Origin: Chitinophagales bacterium
GTDB lineage: Bacteria > Bacteroidota > Bacteroidia > Chitinophagales > Saprospiraceae
Assembly (NCBI GenBank): GCA_013299105.1
Contig: JAAFJY010000018.1
Span: forward strand, 1 to 64,000
DNA length: 64,000 nt
Direction: 5' to 3'
Part shown: piece after piece, positions 1 through 7,801 of the stretch
Layout of the letters: each line of letters opens with the position of its first letter
Numbering within the stretch: the stretch's first letter is position 1
Translations under genes and position numbers: made by a program
Notes under the pieces: generated by a model
Databases searched by the model: none
Told to the model about the DNA's origin: nothing
Seen by the model: the letters and a program-made list of their open reading frames with translations, nothing else

Positions 1-127
1 AAAAGAACATCAAAAACATCAGATTGGCCAAAAGTCAGGCTAATAATTAGAAAAAAACAACATATGAAAGCACGACTTTGCGCTCAGTGCACCCACTGAG
101 CTGGGAGTGCTGTCCAAAGTCTAAAAA

Positions 128-203
128 TGTTGAAATGTTGAAATGTTGAAGAGTTGAGCGACATTCGCGAAACGCTGGACTTTTCAACCCTTCAACCTCT
201 AAC
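128..203. repeat. Family F repeat (GTTGAA / TTCAAC arms)
   Basis: Short tandem GTTGAAATG-like units (128-160) are followed by a centre TTCGCGAAA and then by the complementary TTCAACCCTTCAACC units (182-198), so the segment can fold back on itself. Similar arrays occur at 27088-27124, 31862-31942, 42231-42312, 42393-42430 and, shorter, at 60803-60822. It lies directly upstream of the DUF2157 gene. The first 127 bases of the window hold nothing else I recognise. Confidence 0.6.
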
Positions 204-218
204 TTTTAAACCAATTAC

Positions 219-1541
219 ATGTCAAAACACCACCACTGGCTCCAAAACGAGCTCCAAAACTGGCTCAAAGAGGGCTTGGTCAATGCTGAACAAGCCGAAA
301 ACTTGAAAAATCGCTACCCTGTTGACCCTGATGAGGCCAGCTGGAATGCAGGTGAAATTGTACTGGCGGTTTTGGGGGCTTTGCTTTTGGGGGCGGGCGC
401 TTTGTTGATTTTCACTTTTCAATGGGAGCACCTTTCGGAGTTTTGGAAAAAAGTGATGAGTTTTTTGCCCGCATTGGTAGGGGCTGTGGTGTATGGTTTT
501 GTGATCTGGAAGGGAAAAAAATCCCTGGCTTGGCGTGAAGGCGCTTCGGGCTTTTTTGCCATCATGTTGGCCTGCACCCTGGGTTTGGTGTTGCATACGT
601 TTTACGATGCGAGTTTCGACCGCACTTTTGTGCTGATTGGTTTGCTTTGTTGTTTGCCGCTGGTATATGTACTCAATTCCAGTTTGTGCGCCTTGCTATA
701 CCTGGCTGGTTTGTGCCAATGGGCGATCATTGAATCAGATCAAACCCTGGGGGTGGGATCATGGGTTTTACTGTTGGCCTTGGTGCCTCATTTTTACAAA
801 AACTGGAAAAACGCTGACCCTGAGCCCATCCGCACTTATTTGTTGAGTACCGCGTTGGTCATTGTTCTGCCCTTCATTTGGTTTTCGGGCATGGGGACTT
901 ACCTGGCTGAATACGGCATTTTTGGCCCTGCACTTTGGATGGCAATTTTGATCTTGATTGATCGCCTGATGTTTACGGGTAAAACCTTTGGTGCCAGGCA
1001 AGTATTGGCTTTTGGGGGGGTTATTGCCGCGTTTATTCTCTTGTTGGTCGTCAGCAGTGACATGGGCATTAGGGCTTTTGAGCCTGTGTATTTTTTCGGT
1101 GGGCACAGCGGCTTGCAAAAGTCCATGGCCGCTGCTCGCATTGCAGTATTAGCGGCTTTTTTGCTGGCTTGGATGTACTTGTTGATCCGGTATGCCCCGC
1201 AGTTGTTTCGCCATGCGGGCTTGGGTTTATTGGTTTTTCTACCCTTGATGACCTACGCTTACATGTTCATTTACCGGAGCGGGGAGGAAGTTTTGGCGAT
1301 GGTTTTGATCAATGTTTATGCGTTGGCTTGTGGCGCTGGGTTCATTCGACAAGGCTTGCGGCAACCTAGTTTATTTAACCTCAACCTGGGCATGCTCTTC
1401 GTTTTGGGTATTGCTACCGCCCGTTTTTTCGATACCGATTGGAACCTGATGACCAAGGGCCTGGCTTTCTTGGTGATGGGCGCTTTGTTTTTAGTCATCA
1501 ACCTGCGGTTTAGAAAAAAGAACCTCAGCTCACCTGGATAG
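219..1541 (+). CDS. DUF2157 domain multi-pass membrane protein
   Basis: A 440-residue integral membrane protein. Residues 1-40 are soluble and charged (helical, with WLKEGLVNAEQAE), then about eleven or twelve hydrophobic segments run from residue 46 to the C-terminus, ending in a basic tail (RFRKKN) that should be cytoplasmic. The soluble helical head followed by a long run of helices matches the DUF2157 family, whose function is unknown. In many bacteria DUF2157 genes are followed by a GDYXXLXY-motif protein; the next gene here is not one, so that usual partner is absent at this locus. The ATG lies just after a repeat, with no clear Shine-Dalgarno. Family assignment is fairly secure; biological role is not known. 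Confidence 0.82.
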   Translation: MSKHHHWLQNELQNWLKEGLVNAEQAENLKNRYPVDPDEASWNAGEIVLAVLGALLLGAGALLIFTFQWEHLSEFWKKVMSFLPALVGAVVYGFVIWKGKKSLAWREGASGFFAIMLACTLGLVLHTFYDASFDRTFVLIGLLCCLPLVYVLNSSLCALLYLAGLCQWAIIESDQTLGVGSWVLLLALVPHFYKNWKNADPEPIRTYLLSTALVIVLPFIWFSGMGTYLAEYGIFGPALWMAILILIDRLMFTGKTFGARQVLAFGGVIAAFILLLVVSSDMGIRAFEPVYFFGGHSGLQKSMAAARIAVLAAFLLAWMYLLIRYAPQLFRHAGLGLLVFLPLMTYAYMFIYRSGEEVLAMVLINVYALACGAGFIRQGLRQPSLFNLNLGMLFVLGIATARFFDTDWNLMTKGLAFLVMGALFLVINLRFRKKNLSSPG

Positions 1542-1735
1542 GGTATTCGGGCTTGAATGACCAAAGTTTTACCTTTAAAATTTGGAGGTTTGGGTGTTTT
1601 TCCCTTATCTTTATATTGCTTTTCATTTCAGAGCTTTTCGAAGGTTATTTCCATCCTGTATTTATGTTTTCCTTTTCACAGTGCTACCTCACACTGAAGG
1701 CCCTCCCTTCGGCCTTACCTTAACTATGAGAAACG

Positions 1736-2629
1736 ATGTCTGCTTTTATCAATCGAACTGTTGCCTGGTCTTCGCCCCAAGCCCTGGATCAGCACAGCCC
1801 AACCCAACTTCGCTGGCTCCCCCGCCAACTTGCGGAGCACGATCCCACCCAAGCCACAATAATTTGTGGGCAAAGGGGTTTAATCATCCACATTCCAGCT
1901 GGAGCATTTCGCGACCAGGCTGGGCAAGTGGTCACTTCAAAAATTGAGATTGAACTGATCGAAGTCGACTCCAAAGCTGCTATTTTATTGGCTGGTCAAG
2001 CCACTGTCTCGCGCGACCAGGCTTTCGAAACTGGAGGCATGTTCCACTTGGCGGCTTATGCCCAAGGCCAGGCATTGCAACTGAATCGGCCCTTGCACAT
2101 CGAATGGCCTTTGTACCTGCCATTGCCTAAAAATACACCACTGCGCTTGCTGAGTTATGGCACAGCCCGCACCCGCGCTGTAGAACAAGACCAACAATCA
2201 GATTGGTTACCATTGAATAGTTCACCATTGCAAGTCAAATGGAAAAAGACCCAGGCCCGCTTGTCTTTTGAACTGCATGAGCTGGGCTGGGTGGCGTCAC
2301 AAAATGCCCTAGTATTCAACGGCTTGAAAGGCATGTTTACTACGACCCTTGCTGGCGAAGCGGCTTTCATGCCTCATAAAACCGCTTTTGTCGTGCTGGA
2401 TGATTGCCAATCGGTGGTGCGCCTGTTTTGCCAAAACCAGAAATTCTCGACCTTTAATTTGCCCATGCGCAAAGCGGGCACCATTGTGGTGCTGGCCGAA
2501 AACGGAGAGCAGTTGTACGTTGGCGTTCAAAATTTTTCTGCCCGCAACACTGGTGTTTTGACGATTCATCCCAAACCCATGGAGCGCAGCCTGGCACCCC
2601 ATTGGCTTTTTCATTTGTTGAGTAAATGA
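1736..2629 (+). CDS. Hypothetical beta-sandwich protein with IPAGAF motif
   Basis: A 297-residue protein with no signal peptide and no membrane segment. Residues 40-130 contain IHIPAGAF, then a strand-rich stretch with EIELIEV and ETGGMFHLAAYAQG. This resembles the ZU5-like module common in Bacteroidota surface or OmpA-linked proteins, where a bounded IPAGAF motif precedes a GGM motif. The rest is beta-rich and unassigned. It stands alone on the plus strand, about 190 bp after the DUF2157 stop, and is followed by a long repeat-filled gap. Cellular location is uncertain because no export signal is seen; a peripheral or cytoplasmic role is possible. The gene call is good, the function unknown. 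Confidence 0.65.
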   Translation: MSAFINRTVAWSSPQALDQHSPTQLRWLPRQLAEHDPTQATIICGQRGLIIHIPAGAFRDQAGQVVTSKIEIELIEVDSKAAILLAGQATVSRDQAFETGGMFHLAAYAQGQALQLNRPLHIEWPLYLPLPKNTPLRLLSYGTARTRAVEQDQQSDWLPLNSSPLQVKWKKTQARLSFELHELGWVASQNALVFNGLKGMFTTTLAGEAAFMPHKTAFVVLDDCQSVVRLFCQNQKFSTFNLPMRKAGTIVVLAENGEQLYVGVQNFSARNTGVLTIHPKPMERSLAPHWLFHLLSK

Positions 2630-2848
2630 ATTGTGGTTCTTTGACAAATGGGGTGAAAAGGCATGTACTCCATTTCAGCCCTTACCAGCCTAAATACCTT
2701 GGCGCGTGCTGTCGCCTGGGATGAATGTTGCTGGCAAATTGAAGCAATGAAAAATCTATCCAGAAGTTGCATCAGTTCATTCATAAAACAAGATTTTTAC
2801 TAAAATTCATCCTGAGCAAAATACTTAACCACATGATTTGTCAAAGAA
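2630..2848. other. Intergenic, no gene seen
   Basis: Between the beta-sandwich gene and the 217-bp hairpin element. No reading frame, promoter box or repeat is convincing here. Confidence 0.5.
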
Positions 2849-2856
2849 CCTAAATT

Positions 2857-3073
2857 GTAAGTTCTCAATCCGTGTTTTACAAGGACCTTACGCTGGCTAA
2901 GGTTTCAAAGGAAAGTACTCGTAAGCACGTTGCAAACGTGCAAATGCCCGGTGTCGGTCAGGAGACCTGACACCAGCACAACGCTAAATGGACGCTGGTT
3001 CACGGTCTCTGATCGGAACCGTCTTCCAAGCGTTTGTAACGCGTAAACGGATATTTAAGGATTGAGAACTTAC
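2857..3073. mobile_element. 217-bp MITE-like multi-hairpin element
   Basis: The ends are exact 15-bp inverted repeats: GTAAGTTCTCAATCC at 2857-2871 and its reverse complement at 3059-3073. They are abutted on both sides by the same 8 bases, CCTAAATT (2849-2856 and 3074-3081), as expected of a target-site duplication. Inside are hairpins at 2885-2903 (6 bp), 2925-2941 (GCACGT/ACGTGC), 2950-2974 (10 bp with one bulge), 3002-3022 (5 bp) and 3030-3042 (5 bp); ACCAGC 2972-2977 can alternatively pair with 2994-2999. There is no ORF. It could be a non-autonomous transposable element or a multibranched structured RNA closed by a 15-bp helix. No second copy was noticed in the window. Confidence 0.65.
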
Positions 3074-3122
3074 CCTAAATTGTGTAAAATGTCCAATTAA
3101 AGTACACCAAATTTTTTCATAT

Positions 3123-3300
3123 CCTGAGCACCGCGAGTGTCAACATCATGGTCAAAGTCATGGTCAAAATCATGTTGGCAATCCGTGAAAATCCGTTGAA
3201 TCCGTTTTATCAGTGTTCCCATCCCACGAAGCGGGGCAAAACATGAAAGTAGCAACGCAGTTGCGATTTGATAATTTTTATCCGTGGCTTGTCACTAATA
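3123..3300 (+). repeat. Family G repeat, left arm of alkD inverted repeat
   Basis: Contains GGTCAAAGTCATGG units, AATCCGTGAAAATCCG, GTGTTCCCA, a CGAAGCGGGG hairpin piece, and GCAACGCAGTTGCGATTTG followed by CCGTGGCTTGTCACT. The same modules recur in reverse order and opposite strand at 3990-4135, so alkD is bracketed by an imperfect inverted repeat of roughly 150 bp. Related copies lie at 4318-4384, 18660-18700, 25921-26020, 29869-29935 and 40638-40893. Confidence 0.7.
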
Positions 3301-3323
3301 CACTAGCTTTACTAAAAAAAGCC

Positions 3324-3992
3324 ATGACCCAAGCATACATCAAGGAATTAGAAGAGCTCTACGCCTCGGAAGCCAAGCCTGAAGATGCCAAATACATGGC
3401 GGCTTACATGAAAAACCAGTTCCCGTTTTATGGCATCAAAACGCCCCGTAGGCGGGAATTGGTAGCCATGTTTTTAGAAAGCAATGGCCTGCCCGATGAC
3501 CTGGAGGCCCTTTGCCGGGCTTGTTTTGCCGCTGAAAAAAGAGAAATCCATTATTTTGTCAACGATGCGCTGCGGAACCGAGTGAAAAAATTGAACGCCT
3601 CACTTTTGCCCGTATTCAGCGACTTGGTCGCCCAAAATTCATGGTGGGACAGCGTGGATTTTTTGGCTCCAAAATTGGCTGGCGGCATTTTGCTTCGCCA
3701 TCCTGGGCACATTGAGGCTTTGACTGGCACTTGGATCGAGTCTGATGACTTCTGGTATCAGCGAGCAGCCATTATTTTTCAGTTGGACTACAAAAAAAAG
3801 ACCGATGCCGAGCGCTTGTTTGCTTACATCCTGCGCCGGGCCGATTCCAAGGAGTTTTTTGTGCAAAAAGGAGCTGGTTGGGCCTTGAGAACCTACGCTA
3901 GCGTGGACCCGGAGGCCGTGATGAAATTTGTGACCGACCATAATTTGCCCGCTTTGACCAAGCGGGAAGCCATACGGAAAATCGTCGATTAG
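3324..3992 (+). CDS. AlkD-like DNA alkylation repair glycosylase
   Basis: A 222-residue helical-repeat protein of the AlkD/AlkC family, which excises N3- and N7-alkylated purines. The signature SWWDSVD is at residues 106-112; W108 and D112 correspond to the active-site Trp and Asp of Bacillus cereus AlkD, and the later GWALR supplies the third aromatic position. Length fits the family (about 210-240). I start at the ATG at 3324 (MTQAYIKE); an upstream in-frame ATG at 3213 would add 37 residues encoded entirely by a dispersed repeat. The gene sits alone between two inverted copies of that repeat, and the right copy begins at its stop codon. Function is well supported; how it is transcribed is unclear. 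Confidence 0.88.
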   Translation: MTQAYIKELEELYASEAKPEDAKYMAAYMKNQFPFYGIKTPRRRELVAMFLESNGLPDDLEALCRACFAAEKREIHYFVNDALRNRVKKLNASLLPVFSDLVAQNSWWDSVDFLAPKLAGGILLRHPGHIEALTGTWIESDDFWYQRAAIIFQLDYKKKTDAERLFAYILRRADSKEFFVQKGAGWALRTYASVDPEAVMKFVTDHNLPALTKREAIRKIVD

Positions 3993-4135
3993 TAACAAGC
4001 CACGAATAAACCTTACCAAATCGCAACTGTGTTGCCTCGCTGCGCGAGGCCATTTTGGGAACACGGATGACACGGATAAAACTGATTTTCACTGATTTCC
4101 AGCATGACGTTGACCATGATGTTGACCATTAACAA
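3990..4135 (-). repeat. Family G repeat, right arm of alkD inverted repeat
   Basis: Read on the minus strand this repeats the left arm's modules: GGTCAACATCATGG, GTGAAAATCAG, GTGTTCCCA, a CCTCGCGCAGCGAGG hairpin, CACAGTTGCGATTTGG and CGTGGCTTGTTACT. About 38 of the innermost 45 positions match the left arm. It starts inside the alkD stop codon. Confidence 0.7.
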
Positions 4136-4235
4136 TGTTGAAAACTGGATAGGTTTATTTTTGAACCGTTACTTAGTAACGCGTCAAAAACAGAACATAC
4201 CAATTTTTCATGAATGCTCAGTGTAAACCAGGATT

Positions 4236-4328
4236 TTTGTCTAAACCAGAATTTTTAGAAATTTAGAATTACAGAATTACTTGTGTGATGTTGACCGATA
4301 CAGAATTTGAAAGAATTATAGAATGAGC
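4236..4328 (-). repeat. Family A dispersed repeat, copy 1
   Basis: Reverse-oriented copy: on the minus strand it reads AATTCTTTCAAATTCTG, GGTCAACATCACACAAG, then AATTCTGTAATTCT and AATTCTGGTTTAGACAAA. Four more copies lie at 7573-7700, 10937-11035, 30140-30213 and 60955-61065. All are intergenic. Confidence 0.7.
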
Positions 4329-4329
4329 C

Positions 4330-4384
4330 CACTTTGCGGTCTAGGCATGGACGATGAAGTTGTGAATTTATAGTGGCTACTTAA
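4330..4384 (+). repeat. Family G terminal piece abutting a stop codon
   Basis: The module GAAGTTGTGAATTTA followed by GTGGCTACT ends directly at the stop codon of the minus-strand gene 4385-5986. The same arrangement is seen at 40850-40893 beside the radical SAM gene. Confidence 0.5.
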
Positions 4385-5986
4385 TCACCTGCATTCCTCT
4401 GCCAAAAGCCTACCTTGGACCGAGCTTTGCATCAAACCCATGATCTCACCCAGGCTGATGAAATGCCCCAAGGTTGGTCGGCAGTCAAACAGGTCTCCGC
4501 TGCCTTCACCATCTATTTTACACAAAAGACCACATATTTCCTGGGTTTTATTGAGCAAAAGACCACCCAACTGTCCGGGCAAATTCCAGGTTCTGAAACT
4601 GCGGTTTTTCCCTTTTTCCAGTAATACTTCGTCACTCAAGGTTTGCAGGCGCAGGGTGTTGTTGGCGTCCATGGCCTGGGTTCCGACTGACATTACTTTG
4701 GAACTTAAGCGTTGGAGCTGTTGGCCGAGGGTTTGGGTTTGTTGATAAAGTTTTGCCCAATTGGGTTCCAGTTTTTCGCTCAAAAAAAGACGTAAACTGT
4801 CACCCAGTTCTTTATTGAGGTTTTTGCCAAGGATGATCTTAGCCAATTCTCCGGTGTTTTTTCCCGCATATTGGTATTGGCGGGCCAGTACCGGACAAAG
4901 CAAAGTCCCCGCTGTTTTTTGGAAATAAAAGTCCAATTGAGCGGGCAGAAGCACTTCAGCCTGGGCCGAACCTTCTACGGGTGTTGTGCTGCCAAGGGCT
5001 CCGTTTTCAAACAGCAATACTTCAGCCGCTTGCATGGCGCTTTGCAATTCCAACATTTTTGGACCCAGGGCTTTGAGCTTTTGTTGTGCCTCGTCGAAAC
5101 TTTTCCACAGTTCCGGCTGGGTTTTTACTTGTCCAAGCAAGGTAGTATGGGCCAATAATTGGGTTTGATAAAGCTGGTTTTGTTCTTCTTCGCTCAAAGT
5201 TGGGCTGAAGAATAAAGTTTGCAACTCAGGATATTGCGCAAGTCTTGCCACCAGTTTTTCGGTTTGTTTGGCCAAGGCTTGGTCCAATTTAAATGATTCA
5301 AAAACCTGTTTGAACCCACTCCTGACCGGGTAGGATGCCAAAGCACTGAGTTGGCTGGTATTGGCATTGAAATTCAATTGCTGGCTGAACTCAACAGTTG
5401 CAGGCAGCCTGAAAAAAACAAAGCAATTGGATTCCGTGCCAATTTGCTCCAAATCCAATCGGCCTAAATAATCAATTTTGCGGTACTCTTTCCAACGTTC
5501 ATACACAAATTCGCTACTGTGGGGCAAACGGTGGATGGTCTGGATCTGGTCTTCGGGCAGTTCGCGGCGATTGAGGTAGGCACTGGCATTCAAATCGGCA
5601 AAATAGAGTGCTTGCTCCAAGGGCATTTCTGGGTTTACTTCACCCCATACTTCTTCGCTTGCGTTGCTGAGTTCGAGGGTTTGTTTCAAGAAAAAACGCT
5701 GGTCGGTATAAGGCATTGCCTTTTCCAAAAAACCTGTCGGAAGGCTGGAAATGTCTTTGGGCAGGGCTGTTTTGGGCAGCACCGCACATACCAAGCCCTG
5801 TTCAGACAAGCACAAAGCCGCGCCGAATGGGGTTTGCCAAGCCCGTTCGTAAACCAATCTACGGAGTGTTGGATTTTCCGCGATGACTGTTTTACTTTTT
5901 TCTGAAATAGGGAGAGAAAAAAGCTCCTGTGCCAACAAAGGGAGGGAGAAAAAAAAGATCAATGCCAAGAAGAGGTTTTTTCTCAT
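4385..5986 (-). CDS. Secreted protein of unknown function
   Basis: A 533-residue protein with a signal peptide (KNLFLALIFFFSLPLLAQ, cleavage after residue 19). I do not recognise a family. The middle and C-terminal parts (about 215-480) are Gln- and Leu-rich with heptad-like spacing, suggesting helices or coiled coil; a cluster of cysteines follows (CGLLCKIDGEG, FDCRPT). There is no T9SS sorting domain and no lipobox, so a periplasmic location is the simplest reading. It is divergent from a thioredoxin-like exported protein (start 6072) with only 85 bp between the starts, so the two could share control and an envelope role. Gene call is secure, function unknown. Confidence 0.75.
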   Translation of the reverse strand: MRKNLFLALIFFFSLPLLAQELFSLPISEKSKTVIAENPTLRRLVYERAWQTPFGAALCLSEQGLVCAVLPKTALPKDISSLPTGFLEKAMPYTDQRFFLKQTLELSNASEEVWGEVNPEMPLEQALYFADLNASAYLNRRELPEDQIQTIHRLPHSSEFVYERWKEYRKIDYLGRLDLEQIGTESNCFVFFRLPATVEFSQQLNFNANTSQLSALASYPVRSGFKQVFESFKLDQALAKQTEKLVARLAQYPELQTLFFSPTLSEEEQNQLYQTQLLAHTTLLGQVKTQPELWKSFDEAQQKLKALGPKMLELQSAMQAAEVLLFENGALGSTTPVEGSAQAEVLLPAQLDFYFQKTAGTLLCPVLARQYQYAGKNTGELAKIILGKNLNKELGDSLRLFLSEKLEPNWAKLYQQTQTLGQQLQRLSSKVMSVGTQAMDANNTLRLQTLSDEVLLEKGKNRSFRTWNLPGQLGGLLLNKTQEICGLLCKIDGEGSGDLFDCRPTLGHFISLGEIMGLMQSSVQGRLLAEECR

Positions 5987-5997
5987 TTCAATTGCAT

Positions 5998-6005
5998 TAC
6001 TTTTG
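5998..6005 (+). promoter_or_regulatory. Bacteroidota -7 box (TACTTTTG)
   Basis: Exact match to TAnnTTTG, about 66 bp before the ATG at 6072. It supports that start over an in-frame upstream ATG at 5883, which lies inside the divergent gene. Confidence 0.55.
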
Positions 6006-6071
6006 TGGTTTTACTGGTGTTTTGTAAAAAAGCTTTCACTTTCCTTCAAAGAACGTGTAAAACTTGTAAAA

Positions 6072-7475
6072 ATGCGTGGATTGTCCTTCGTTTTACTGTT
6101 GTTAATTGCCTTGTTGCCCTCACTTTATGCCCAAACTAAACTTTCAGTCCGGATCAAGGGCCTGAAAAAGTCCAAAGCCTACTTGGGGGCTTACGAAAAA
6201 GGCAAACCCATCTTGTTGGATTCGACAAAAGTAGACACTGTCAATGGTGCTTTTAGTTTCGAGCGCTTCCAAACTTTGCCCCGGGGCATGTACTTTTTTG
6301 ATTTGAAAGACCAGGTTGGTTTCCAATTCCTGCTCAATGGCGAATTGGATGCCCGATTTACTACCCAGGTCAAGTCCATTGTTGACAGCATGACGATTGA
6401 TGGGTCCAAGGAAAATGAGATTTTTTTCTATCACTTGCGCTACACTGTGCGCAAGGGGCGCGAGATCGATGAGTTGCAATTCAAAATTGACATGCTCAGT
6501 CGAGCCTCGCGAGACCCACAAGCGCTGCGTCCATTTTATACCCAACAGCAACAAATTAGTCAATCCGTCGCCAAGTTCACCAGAGACATGATTGCGCAAA
6601 ACAAAGGCAGCTTGTTCAGTGATTATTTTGGGGCCAGGCAAGTGATCCAACCCCCAGCTCGCATTCCCAGTTCGGTCAACAACCAGTACAATCCTGCCTA
6701 TTTGCAGTACATCCGCGATCATTATTGGGATGAATATCCTTTTGCCGATGCGGCGATGTTGCGCAGCCCATTTTATCCAGAGAAACTGACTTTTTACTTT
6801 CAACAGGTGGCTGTTCAGCAAATTGACAGCATCAGCAAGGGCTTGGACCGCCTTTTGGCCAAGGCTGCGATCAATACTGAAGCTTACCATTATACCTTGT
6901 CCTGGTTGATCACACATTTTGAGAACTTCAAAAGGCCGGGTCACGATGTGATTTTTGTACACCTTGCAGATCGTTATTGCATGAGCGCCAAAAGCATTGG
7001 AGTAGATACTGCGGTGCAAATGCGGATTCGCTACAAAGCCGATGTGATGCGCAAAAACCTGAGTGGAAAAATCATCCAGGATTTGGAAGTAAAAGACAGT
7101 GCGCTGCTTGCTTTTAAGTTGAAGGGATTGGCCCCTTCAAAGTACACCTTGCTCTATTTTTACCACCCATTGTGTACCCATTGCCAAGAGGTAAGCCCCA
7201 AGCTTTACCAGGCACTCAGTGCATACAACGAGGATGCGCTGAAAGTCATGGCCGTCACTTTTGAGCCTGATGTTGACCTTTGGAAATCATTTTACAAGAA
7301 AAACATGCCCAAGTGGAAAAACGGCATTATCCAAGACAAGAATAGCAAATTGATCGATGATTATGCGGTGTACAATTTGCCCACCATTTACCTACTGGAC
7401 AAAGACAAGCGCATCCTGGGCCGATTCATGGAGCCGGAGTCATTGCTGGATTGGCTGGGGCAGTTGTTGAAGTAA
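6072..7475 (+). CDS. Exported thioredoxin-like protein (DUF4369/DUF5106 type)
   Basis: 467 residues with a signal peptide (MRGLSFVLLLLIALLPSLYAQ). Residues 25-120 form a beta domain like DUF4369, typical of the N-terminus of Bacteroidota thiol-disulfide proteins. The middle is helical (DUF5106-like). Residues 350-467 are a thioredoxin fold with YFYHPLCTHCQEVSPKL, giving a CTHC active site, and the cis-Pro motif YNLPTIYLLD. Expected to act in the periplasm in disulfide reduction or in a ResA-like role; the substrate is unknown. Start chosen at 6072 because it gives a clean signal peptide and lies behind a promoter box. Confidence 0.8.
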   Translation: MRGLSFVLLLLIALLPSLYAQTKLSVRIKGLKKSKAYLGAYEKGKPILLDSTKVDTVNGAFSFERFQTLPRGMYFFDLKDQVGFQFLLNGELDARFTTQVKSIVDSMTIDGSKENEIFFYHLRYTVRKGREIDELQFKIDMLSRASRDPQALRPFYTQQQQISQSVAKFTRDMIAQNKGSLFSDYFGARQVIQPPARIPSSVNNQYNPAYLQYIRDHYWDEYPFADAAMLRSPFYPEKLTFYFQQVAVQQIDSISKGLDRLLAKAAINTEAYHYTLSWLITHFENFKRPGHDVIFVHLADRYCMSAKSIGVDTAVQMRIRYKADVMRKNLSGKIIQDLEVKDSALLAFKLKGLAPSKYTLLYFYHPLCTHCQEVSPKLYQALSAYNEDALKVMAVTFEPDVDLWKSFYKKNMPKWKNGIIQDKNSKLIDDYAVYNLPTIYLLDKDKRILGRFMEPESLLDWLGQLLK

Positions 7476-7572
7476 TCACATTGGCGGCAGGGGGTGTTGC
7501 TTGTAAATTTTTTTATTATTTTTATGGTGAAGATGTAGCGTTCATGACCAGTGCGCCGTGTCACGCTTTGGG

Positions 7573-7775
7573 GTAAAAGCGGGCCAATTCTGAAATTCTT
7601 TCAAATTCTGATTTAGCAAAAATTGGTCAACATCATGCAAGTAATTCTGCAATTCTGTAATTCTGAAAATTCTGGTTTCGACAAAATTGAGGTTTCGACA
7701 AAAAATGTGGTTCAGATAAAAAAGCACCTCGCTTGGTTGTTTAGATCGCGTTCTCCGAAGTTTTCAGAAATCACT
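7573..7775 (+). repeat. Family A dispersed repeat, copy 2 (extended)
   Basis: AATTCTTTCAAATTCTG, ATTGGTCAACATCATGCAAG, AATTCTGCAATTCTG, AATTCTGGTTTCGACAAA, then an extension with CGCTTGGTTGTTTAG and CGCGTTCTCCGAAG. Only copy 5 (60955-61115) shares the extension. It fills the 326-bp gap after the thioredoxin-like gene. Confidence 0.7.
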
Positions 7776-7801
7776 ATTTCTGTGGCACCAAGCCACAAAA
7801 A

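Noticed and set aside
3213-3323. Upstream extension of alkD
   Set aside because: Encoded entirely by repeat sequence; the family N-terminus starts at 3324.
5883-6071. Upstream extension of the thioredoxin-like protein
   Set aside because: It lies inside the divergent gene and the promoter; the ATG at 6072 gives a proper signal peptide.
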